A stretch of DNA of 9,904 bases from Lentimicrobiaceae bacterium. Lineage in GTDB: Bacteria; Bacteroidota; Bacteroidia; Bacteroidales; WCHB1-69. Under the pieces are notes generated by a model that was not told the origin of the DNA, searched no databases, and saw only the letters and a list, made by a program, of their open reading frames with translations. This document shows, piece after piece, positions 1-7,200 of this stretch. The stretch is from the NCBI GenBank assembly GCA_009787675.1, contig WQSU01000068.1, positions 1 through 9,904 of the forward strand, read 5' to 3'. How positions within the stretch are numbered: position 1 is the stretch's first letter; each line of letters opens with the position of its first letter. The translations under genes and the position numbers were made by a program.

Positions 1-1228
1 CGGAATACGCTGTTGCTTTTACTGTTACAGTCTTGTTTTCTTCGTACAATCCACTGCCTGTGGCAGTTCCATATTCATCATTATTTGAGTTGACAATAAC
101 CAAAAAAGTTTCTAATATCTTCTCAAAATTGGCGACCAAATCCACATCTTCGGTTACCGTAAAACTGTAAGTATTATCGGTGGAAACCTCCTCGCCGTCT
201 ATAGTCCAATTTACAAAATGATAGCCGGTAAATGCGGTAGCCGTTACTGTTGCCGTTGCGTTTGCTTCATATAATGCATTGCCAGTTACATACCCATATT
301 CGGAGTTGTTTGATTTGGGATAAACCAAAATGCCGCCACTTACTATATTAAAATTCTGCCATATTTCTGCATCTTCATAGGCTGAAACAGCACTCGTGGG
401 AACTTTTAATGTACATGCGCTTTGATTTACACCTGCAAATACAGGATTGTAGGAGTAATATATGTTAATGGGTATAAGATTAAGGTTAGTAATAGAAACT
501 AAACTTGTGCAATTCTCAAAAATCCGCATCTCAATACTTGCAATGCTGCTGGGTAAAGTAATTGTAGTCAGTTTATTGCAACCATAAAAAGCCATTTCTC
601 CAATACTCGTTATGCTGTTTGGAATGGTTATTGAAATCAGATTGTTACAGCCATTACAAATACCATGTTCGATACGTGTTATACTGTTGGGGATGATAAT
701 TGCTGTAAGTTCGTAGCACCAGGCAAAAGCACCCTGCCCAATATATGTTACGCTGATAGGGATGGTAACGGACGTTAATTTTGATTGAGAAAAAGCTTGG
801 AGTCCAATACTTGTTACACTGCACGGAATGGTAATTGATTTTAACGTACACATAGCATGAAAAGCATGATCTCCAATACGGGTTAGACTATTAGGGAGAG
901 AAATCAAAGTTGTCCCCAAACCGCAATGGGAGGTGTAAAAAGCCCAGTTGCCGATAGATGTGACACCATATTCTATGACAATAGCAGTTGAGTTGAATAC
1001 ATAATCTCTCCACGGAGCAGGATTATCATGCGTATAATCCGGCATCTCCCCTTCGCCGCTAATAGTAAGTGTACTACCGTTTATATTCCATGTAAGAGGT
1101 CCTGCTTGCCCGCCTTGCGCAAATAGAGATGCAGGAAAAATACAGAATACAGAAATACAAAACAAAAATGAAATCATATTCTTTTTAATAATAATAAACA
1201 ATACGGGAGAAAATAATGCTGTTTTCAT
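1..1228 (-). CDS. BspA-like leucine-rich repeat surface protein, C-terminus cut by window edge
   Basis: Reading from 1228 towards 1 the frame stays open for 409 codons and leaves the window without a stop, so the C-terminus is missing. The N-terminus is hydrophobic and ends in SLFA-QGG, a likely signal peptide cleavage site. Then comes the BspA-type lead-in (GPLTWNINGSTLTISGEG, GVTSIGNWAF), about seven LRR_5 units of roughly 23 residues (residues ~88-250; pattern IPNSITSIGxxAFxxC), and from ~298 InlB-type B repeats (TAFTGYHFVNWTIDGEEVS, VTEDVDLVANF); a second B repeat is cut by the edge. A T9SS tail is expected beyond the edge by analogy with its paralogue at 1777-4044. BspA proteins of Tannerella are surface adhesins; binding here is inference. 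ATG at 1228 was chosen because a -7 box lies 28 bases upstream. The in-frame ATG at 1177 (MISFLFCISVFC) gives a more typical signal peptide length and is a real alternative. Confidence 0.88.
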   Translation of the reverse strand, partial: MKTALFSPVLFIIIKKNMISFLFCISVFCIFPASLFAQGGQAGPLTWNINGSTLTISGEGEMPDYTHDNPAPWRDYVFNSTAIVIEYGVTSIGNWAFYTSHCGLGTTLISLPNSLTRIGDHAFHAMCTLKSITIPCSVTSIGLQAFSQSKLTSVTIPISVTYIGQGAFAWCYELTAIIIPNSITRIEHGICNGCNNLISITIPNSITSIGEMAFYGCNKLTTITLPSSIASIEMRIFENCTSLVSITNLNLIPINIYYSYNPVFAGVNQSACTLKVPTSAVSAYEDAEIWQNFNIVSGGILVYPKSNNSEYGYVTGNALYEANATATVTATAFTGYHFVNWTIDGEEVSTDNTYSFTVTEDVDLVANFEKILETFLVIVNSNNDEYGTATGSGLYEENKTVTVKATAYS

Positions 1229-1256
1229 ACAGTTGTTTTTTTGATTTATGATGCAG

Positions 1257-1286
1257 CAAAACTATCTTTTTTTGCCATAAACCGAA
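1257..1286 (-). promoter_or_regulatory. Probable Bacteroidota-type promoter of the left BspA-like gene
   Basis: On the minus strand TAGTTTTG (1264-1257) matches the Bacteroidota -7 consensus TAnnTTTG exactly. A weaker -33 candidate, TTCG (1286-1283), lies 18 bases further upstream, within the usual spacing. The transcript would start about 20 bases before the ATG at 1228. The same motif occurs in front of the XRE gene. Confidence 0.5.
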
Positions 1287-1344
1287 TATCATTTTTCTCC
1301 ATTTTTTAGCAGATTTTGCGATTTTAACAAAAAAAGGTTCTGTT

Positions 1345-1713
1345 TCATTTTTTTTCGAGCAATTGTTTCAATTCCTTATTTTCATCCTCTAGTTTGGCAA
1401 TATATTTTTGTTGTGTCTCAAGTAAAGCCTCCGGTACGGTATAGTTATTATTCGTTCCATAATTTGGTCCCATACACATGGCGAATGCATTATCGGTGCA
1501 GGTATTCGATGATCTTTCTTCAAAAGGTTCATATATTTCATCAAAAGGAACATCCAAAATTTTTGCAAGTTCTCCCCATTCCTCAAGCCTGATATAAGTA
1601 TCCCCACACTCTCGTTTGCTATAACATGAAGCTGTCATATTAAGTAGTTTGGCAATCTGCAGTTGCGATAATTTTTTCGATTTACGCATCTCAATAAGTT
1701 TATTTTTTTCCAT
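1345..1713 (-). CDS. XRE-family helix-turn-helix transcriptional regulator with C-terminal coiled coil
   Basis: This is a 122-residue protein. Residues ~5-62 form a Cro/C1-type (XRE) DNA-binding fold: LSQLQIAKLLNMTASCYSKR (15-34) is the helix-turn-helix, followed by LAKILDVPFDEIYEP, a typical end of the HTH_3 domain. A short polar linker (about 66-92, with MGPNYGTNNNYT) joins a charged, Leu-rich heptad segment (96-122) that should form a coiled coil and so probably a dimer. There is no sensor or peptidase domain. It lies between two BspA-like genes on the same strand, 63 bases after the stop of the larger one and 116 bases before the start of the smaller one. The targets are unknown; control of the adjacent surface genes or of itself is inference from position and shared promoter motifs. 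The start is supported by a -7-like box 34 bases upstream; a run of eight T precedes the ATG. Confidence 0.85.
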   Translation of the reverse strand: MEKNKLIEMRKSKKLSQLQIAKLLNMTASCYSKRECGDTYIRLEEWGELAKILDVPFDEIYEPFEERSSNTCTDNAFAMCMGPNYGTNNNYTVPEALLETQQKYIAKLEDENKELKQLLEKK

Positions 1714-1747
1714 AAAAAAAATATTGGGTTATTACTAATTTGATGCG

Positions 1748-1755
1748 CGAAACTA
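1748..1755 (-). promoter_or_regulatory. Candidate -7 box of the XRE regulator gene
   Basis: Minus-strand TAGTTTCG differs from TAnnTTTG at one base. It sits in the 63-bp gap after the BspA-like gene, so the regulator could be transcribed on its own. No convincing -33 element was seen. The surrounding bases 1741-1756 nearly repeat 1249-1265. Confidence 0.35.
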
Positions 1756-1776
1756 TAAAATTTTTGTTGCCATTGA

Positions 1777-4044
1777 TTAATATTTTATTACTTTTTTTGT
1801 TGCTACACCTTTCTCTGTTGCTACTCTAACTAAATATATCCCTGCCGTCAAATGTTCAACATTTATTACCATTTCTCCTTTCTCCTCTTCTCCTTTTCTC
1901 CTTTCTGCCTTCTGCTTTCTACCATACACATCATACACCTCCACTTCCACTTCGCTCAGTGCCCCCATTCCTAATTCGTAATTCCTAATTCTCAATTCCC
2001 CGCTCGTTGGGTTCGGATAAACTCCTAATTCGTAATTCCTAATTCCTAATTCATTAATACCGACCTCATCCTTAAAATGGGCAACCAACTCCACGTCTTT
2101 GGTTACGGGAAAACTGTATGGGTTTTCGCTGGAAACTTCCACACCTGCAATGGTCCAATTTACAAATTTATAGCCGGAATACGCTGTTGCTTTTACTGTT
2201 ACAGTCTTGTTTTCTTCGTACAATCCACTGCCTGTGGCAGTTCCATATTCATCATTATTAACACTTACACTCACCCTATAAGTTTCTATTTCCTTAAAAT
2301 GTGCAACCAACTCCACGTCTTCGGTTACGGGAAAAATGTATGGGTTTTCGCAGGAAACCTCCTCGTCGGCTAAAGTCCAATTTACGAATTTATAGCCGCT
2401 GTAAGCGGTGGCGCTTACTGTAGCCATCTCGTTTGCCTCGTATAGTGCATCGCCTGTGGTACAACCATATTCTAAATTGTCTGTAACAGGATTAACCAAA
2501 AAACCACCCCCCACGATATTGAAATTTTTCCACACCTGAGCATTTTGATACTTAGTAACAGCACTTGTCGCCACTTTCAACGTACATGCACTTTGAGGCA
2601 TCATTTGGAAAACAGTCCAGTCTATGAAAATAGGATCGGGATTAAGATTGTTAATTAAAGTTAAACTTTTGCAATCTCGAAAAGCTATATTTTCAAGGAT
2701 TGTTAAACTTTTCGGGAGTGTTACAGAACTCATACTCTTGCATGATAAAAAAGCCCCTTCTCCAATAGTTGTTACGCAGTTGGGAATGATTATAGAGGTC
2801 AATTTTGAATCAATAAAAGCACGTTCTCCAATAGTTATCAGGCTGTTGGGGAGGGTAATTAAAGTTATTCCGCAACACAAAAAAGCAATATCTCCAATAC
2901 TGGTAATACTGTTAGGAAGAATAATAGAGGTCAATTTGAGGCAACCCTCAAAAGCACCCTCTGTAATAGTTGTTATTTTCTCAGGAATGGTAATTGAAGT
3001 CAGACTCAAACAGAAGCTAAAAGCATACTCTCCAATACTAATTACTTGATTGGGAATGGTAATGGAAGGCAATGCTATGCAATTGTCAAAAGCACGATCT
3101 CCAATAGTGGTTACTCCATCGGGAATGATAATAGAAGTTAAAACGCAATGGTCAAAAGCCCCGTTTCCTATATTTTTTACGCTGTTGGGAATCTGATACT
3201 CACCCGGCGCTCTATTTGAGGGATAGCTAATTATAGTGGTTTTATTTTTATTAAATAAAATTCCATCATCCGAAACATAATTAGGATTGCCATTTTCCAC
3301 TTCAATTGAAGTCAGCCACAAGCAGTAATAAAAAGCATAGTCTCCAATAGCGGTTACGCTGCCGGGAATTGTAATTGAAGCTATAGGACAATCGCAAAAA
3401 GCCCATTTTCCAATGCTTGTTATACTGTTGGGAATAATAATAGAAGATAGGCTCCTGCAAACATAAAAAAGACCCTCAGCAATACTTGTTAAGCTGTTAG
3501 GAATGTTAATTGTAGTTAAAAAAAAACATTCTCTAAAAGCATAATTTCCAATACTGGTTATACTATTGGGAAGGGTAACGGAAATCAGGGCTGTACAATT
3601 AAAAAAAGCAAGTTCCCCAATAGTGGTTACGCTATTAGGGATCGTCAGCGAAGTTATTCCACTGGCAGCAAAAGCATAATCTCCAATAGTGCTTACGCTG
3701 TTAGGGATCGTAATTAGAGGTATTTTGCAGGCTCCAAAAGCCGCATCTCCAATACCAGTTACACCATTGGGTATGCTAGCCCAAAGCAGATTGGTGCAAT
3801 TGCCAAAAGCATTGTTTCCAATACCTGTAATTCCTAATTCCATCACCACCGTATGAATAGAAGTGCGATAGCTATACCATGGTGTTTCGCCAAAATTGTA
3901 ATCCGGTATTGCTCCTTCGCCACTTATAGTAAGGATACCATCTTCTAAGTTCCATGTAAGCGGTCCTGTTGTTCCGCCTTGCGCCATGGCGTTTGCCATG
4001 TTAAATAACAGGGTAATCCATAAAAATAAAAGTTTATGCTTCAT
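1777..4044 (-). CDS. BspA-like leucine-rich repeat adhesin with InlB-type repeats and T9SS sorting domain
   Basis: This complete 755-residue secreted protein starts with signal peptide MKHKLLFLWITLLF...NAMA, cleaved before QGG. A lead-in (GPLTWNLEDGILTISGEG) precedes 16 LRR_5 units of ~23 residues (about 60-465; IPNSVTTIGxxAFxxC), broken once by the NPNYVSDDGILFNKNKT insert that is usual in BspA proteins. Two tandem InlB-type B repeats of 74 residues follow (~510-657; GYKFVNWT, VTEDVELVAHF). The C-terminus (~660-755) is a type A T9SS sorting domain: VYPNPTSGELRI at 675, VEVYDVYGRK, LTAGIYLVRV and terminal KKVIKY. The product should be exported, moved across the outer membrane by the T9SS and held at the surface. 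The sorting domain is swollen by microrepeats encoding NYELG and by a purine-rich insert. The substrate is unknown; BspA relatives bind host proteins, but this could equally be environmental. It is divergent from the C25 gene across 160 bp. Confidence 0.93.
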   Translation of the reverse strand: MKHKLLFLWITLLFNMANAMAQGGTTGPLTWNLEDGILTISGEGAIPDYNFGETPWYSYRTSIHTVVMELGITGIGNNAFGNCTNLLWASIPNGVTGIGDAAFGACKIPLITIPNSVSTIGDYAFAASGITSLTIPNSVTTIGELAFFNCTALISVTLPNSITSIGNYAFRECFFLTTINIPNSLTSIAEGLFYVCRSLSSIIIPNSITSIGKWAFCDCPIASITIPGSVTAIGDYAFYYCLWLTSIEVENGNPNYVSDDGILFNKNKTTIISYPSNRAPGEYQIPNSVKNIGNGAFDHCVLTSIIIPDGVTTIGDRAFDNCIALPSITIPNQVISIGEYAFSFCLSLTSITIPEKITTITEGAFEGCLKLTSIILPNSITSIGDIAFLCCGITLITLPNSLITIGERAFIDSKLTSIIIPNCVTTIGEGAFLSCKSMSSVTLPKSLTILENIAFRDCKSLTLINNLNPDPIFIDWTVFQMMPQSACTLKVATSAVTKYQNAQVWKNFNIVGGGFLVNPVTDNLEYGCTTGDALYEANEMATVSATAYSGYKFVNWTLADEEVSCENPYIFPVTEDVELVAHFKEIETYRVSVSVNNDEYGTATGSGLYEENKTVTVKATAYSGYKFVNWTIAGVEVSSENPYSFPVTKDVELVAHFKDEVGINELGIRNYELGVYPNPTSGELRIRNYELGMGALSEVEVEVYDVYGRKQKAERRKGEEEKGEMVINVEHLTAGIYLVRVATEKGVATKKVIKY
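1872..1920. repeat. Pyrimidine-rich low-complexity tract inside a coding region
   Basis: Nearly 50 bases on the plus strand are built from TTTCTCC/TTTTCTCC/TTCTGCC units with almost no A. On the coding strand this reads as AGAAAGGAG-type units and encodes KQKAERRKGEEEKGE within the T9SS tail, between the GRK and VINVEHL segments. Confidence 0.7.
1970..2055. repeat. AATTCSTAATTC-type microrepeat, two blocks flanking the YPNP motif codons
   Basis: A 22-base string made of CCTAATTCGTAATTC plus CTAATTC occurs identically at 1970-1991 and 2024-2045. Each block is extended by further CTAATTC or CTCAATTCC units. On the coding strand the blocks encode RNYELG-like peptides on both sides of VYPNPTSGELRI in the sorting domain. 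Confidence 0.8.
2069..2512. repeat. Tandem 222-bp direct repeat encoding InlB-type B repeats
   Basis: Units 2069-2290 and 2291-2512 align without gaps at a constant offset of 222 bases (74 codons). Examples are CCTTAAAATG at 2070 and 2292, and TTTACRAATTTATAGCCG at 2159 and 2381. They encode the two B repeats of the BspA-like protein and are divergent enough not to be a fresh duplication. Confidence 0.85.
2175..2259. repeat. 85-bp segment identical to 1-85 (paralogous adhesin genes)
   Basis: Bases 2175-2259 match bases 1-85 with no difference; the match ends sharply at 86/2260, where the paralogues become poorly alignable. The segment encodes NNDEYGTATGSGLYEENKTV and the following KATAYS of a B repeat. 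It may extend to the left of the window. Confidence 0.95.
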
Positions 4045-4062
4045 AATGAATTATTTTCGTTG

Positions 4063-4070
4063 CAAAAATA
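4063..4070 (-). promoter_or_regulatory. Candidate -7 box of the 755-aa BspA-like gene
   Basis: Minus-strand TATTTTTG matches the Bacteroidota -7 consensus TAnnTTTG exactly and ends 18 bases before the ATG at 4044. The -33 region is poor (TTTC about 16 bases upstream). Confidence 0.45.
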
Positions 4071-4107
4071 GTTTTTTTATTCACAGGAAATCTGCTGTTT
4101 TTCAGAG

Positions 4108-4134
4108 TTGCGAAAATCGCAATAAAATCGCAAT
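4108..4134. promoter_or_regulatory. Palindrome plus 11-bp tandem repeat in divergent intergenic region, possible operator
   Basis: TTGCGA-AAA-TCGCAA (4108-4122) is a perfect inverted repeat with 6-bp arms. Overlapping it, AAAATCGCAAT is repeated directly at 4113-4123 and 4124-4134, which adds a third half-site one helical turn away. It lies between the start regions of the divergent BspA-like and C25 genes, upstream of both candidate promoters, a position that suits a regulator binding site. Its role is inferred. Confidence 0.4.
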
Positions 4135-4153
4135 AAAAGATATTTTTTGCAAT

Positions 4154-4172
4154 CGAAATTATTTTAATTTCG
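4154..4172. promoter_or_regulatory. Perfect 8-bp-arm palindrome in the leader of the C25 gene
   Basis: CGAAATTA-TTT-TAATTTCG is a perfect inverted repeat 32 bases before the ATG at 4205. Upstream, TATTTTTTG (4141-4149) is a -7-like box with one extra base. If transcription starts just after it, the palindrome would be an operator at the start site or a small hairpin in the 5' leader. Confidence 0.35.
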
Positions 4173-4204
4173 GCGCATTCATTATTAACCAAAATATAGT
4201 AGTT

Positions 4205-7200
4205 ATGAAAAAAAATCTATGCTTTATCATCATGATCATGCTCTTAACCTCAGTAGCATGGTCTCAAAACTGGGTGCCGCTCACCAAAACAGTGCCTGCC
4301 GAACCCGAAATTTCTATTATCCAATCCAACAATCGTGAAGTAAGTTTTACGGTTGAATTGTCGGGATTTTTCTCTACTCCCATTACGGAAGCAGGGGTGA
4401 ACTACCAACGCCTTTCCATTCCCGCGTGTGGCGTAAGCGGATCCACCGGAGAGCCTGAAATACCGGTCATTAGCAAACGGATTGCGGTGCCGGTATGTAA
4501 TCAGGTAAATTATTCGGTAAAAGTTATCAAAACTCAAACTTTTTCGAGCTATAGGGTATATCCTGTGCCGGAATTACAACTCGACAATACCGATATGTTG
4601 CAAGAGGTGTTTACTATCAACCCCTCTGTGTATCTGCAAAATGATTTTATGCCGACTGAAAGCTACACGTTGGGTGAAACTGGCGCACTGCGCCATCAGC
4701 ATTATGTAGAACTTGAAATCCACCCCATGCAATTTAATCCGGTTATAGGACAATTACTGGTTGCTACCGAAATGGAAGTTATCCTAACTTTCAACAAGCC
4801 TATTACGGATGCGAATGTACCGACCGGCATCTTTAACAAAGTGGCAGCAAGCTCTTTCATTAATTACGAAGACAATGGCATGAGCGCTTTGGTAAACGAT
4901 AAAGCCTATAAAAAAACCGGCTTTACGCCCGGCAATGTGCATTGGATAGACCTTACCGATACGGCGCAATCTTGTACTATTGTGGCTGATTATCTGATTA
5001 TTACCATACCCGATTTTTTTACGCCCAATAATCCCAACTCGCAACTGAAACGGTTAGCCGATCACCGCGCCTACTACAACGGTTTTGATGTTGCAATAGT
5101 GAATGTGGAACAAATTTTGGGGCTGAATTTTTATTATGAAGGTCCCTCAAATACATGGGAGCCATCTGATAAATACATAAAAGAGCAGCGCATACGCACC
5201 TTTATTCGTCGTGTTTTCGAAGGAAAAAATGCACATCATTCGCACAATCCGTATGGTGACGGACATTTGGCTTATGTGTTGTTGGTAGGAGATAATTACG
5301 GGGAAAACGGTGAGGGGATGCCAACGGGAAAGGAACATGGAATTTCTAATGGATATGTGCCGGATGATGTATATCCTTCAGATTATTACTTTACCTGCAT
5401 CACCAAAGATGCAACAGGAAAGTATGATCATGTTGGCGATCTATTTATAGGCAGATTCAGCGTAGAGGATACCATACAACTATTCAATATGGTACAAAAA
5501 ACAATATTTCACGAAACAGACTTCAACGACAATTCGTGGCGCAAATCTGCAGGAAGTACTGTACGATTGAATCTTATTCAATATTTGCCAGAGTATCACA
5601 GTTTTATGAGTAACTTATTAGGCAGTTGCGGTTGGAGTTATACAGGTGTAACAGGTGCTTATGATCATTCAGGAATTAAAATACCTACCCTGAATTATTT
5701 GAATGACGGCGTTTGTTTTGTTCAATACGTTGACTTCCCCTCATACATGATAGATCCGGACTCATGGTTAGATGGTCTTAACATATCCTGTTTTCTCAAT
5801 GAGTTGAGTAATGACCACAAGGCTCCATTCATAAGTGCTGTATGCAGTAGAACAGCTCATTTTGATAATATGGAATGTTTGGGAGAATTCCTAACACGCT
5901 ATGACCCCAGTAAAGGAGCAGTGGGGTACATAGGAAATACAAGACTTGTCGAAATAGTCGTGACAAGTGAGTCTTATCATCAAATTTTACCCAGTAGCCT
6001 TTTTAGTGGAAACATTTCCATAGCCGGTGAATTGTTACTTGATACTAAACTGCAGCATGGCAACGGAGGTATTGGATTGAAGATAAGGTATGCTTATAAC
6101 CTTCTCGGCGACCCTGCGCTTAACATTTTGGCTGAATTGGATACGGTTTGCCGCAGAAACGTCGCCAATACATTAACTATACCCAATGTAGAGAGCAATA
6201 CTTATACAATATATAGCGATTGCCCCTTACATTTTCTACAAAACGGCAAACTGATCATAGAAGAGGGTGGAACATTAATTATTGAAGAGGGCGCTCAAAT
6301 CTACGGAGATCTTTGTCAACAAGAAACGGTTATTCACATTAAAAACGGCGCTTTCACAGTAGGCAACAACGTTACTTTCAACAACCTCAATGGTATTTAT
6401 ATAGAAAACAAGAAAAAACCGCTTTATGATGAAACCAAACTCTATTCAATAAACAATGCCACCTTCAATAACACACCGCTTGCACACAGGGGTACAAATC
6501 TTAATATTTCTAACTGCACTTTTAATGCGGGCAGCCATCTCAAAACCTCTATAAGCCAATCTATTATAGATAATTGCATATTTAATGCAAGCCAATTTAT
6601 TTCCGATCATACCTTAGTGCCTACTCTTGGAACTTCTATGCTCCCTATCACCGTTATTACCAACTGTAATTTTGAAGGTTCTAATAGCAACTATGCAGCA
6701 TTGCAATTTCTGAGATCAACATCCTATGAAATTGCCAACAGCATCATTAGTGGCTATGTTACAGGCATTTCGTTGGAGCAAAGTGGAACTACACAGACAA
6801 TAGGTGGTATAGTTCCTGCCGTCATTACAAACAACAACGTTTCAAACTGCAACATAGGAATAGAACTCTTCAATTCTGTCGCCCAATTCAGCAGCAACCA
6901 TATTCACAATAACAATCACGGTGTTCGCCTGCATAACAACAGTTACACCACTTTTGGAAGTACACTTGCACCTTCTTCGCCCCCTCAAATTATTAAAGAT
7001 TGTGATAATATAGAATTGTATGCCTCTGTTAATTCTTTTCCAACTCTTTTTCGCTATAATCAGATTTGGGATGATGATAATCTTGGCAATAGTTTTGATG
7101 ATCCATTGGTTTATTGGGATTTAGATGCTACCGGAAAATTTCCTTCATCCATGTTACGGGATGTAAAATTAAACTGTTGGGGTTACAATTTTGACCCATT

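Noticed and set aside
2077..2373. Plus-strand open frame with repeated NQLHVFGYGK peptides
   Set aside because: It is a shadow of the tandem B repeats of the minus-strand adhesin; its internal repeat simply mirrors the 222-bp DNA repeat.
2624..3049. Plus-strand 141-codon open frame
   Set aside because: It is the antisense of the LRR array; the low-complexity, periodic sequence follows from the 69-bp LRR period.
2650..3865. Regularly spaced repeats resembling a CRISPR array
   Set aside because: The period is about 69 bases in frame, the units are degenerate, and they encode LRR_5 repeats; there are no conserved repeats with unique spacers.
3986..4204. Upstream extension of the C25 frame (73 extra codons from 3986)
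   Set aside because: It overlaps the divergent adhesin's signal-peptide codons and the intergenic palindromes. The clean signal peptide begins at 4205.
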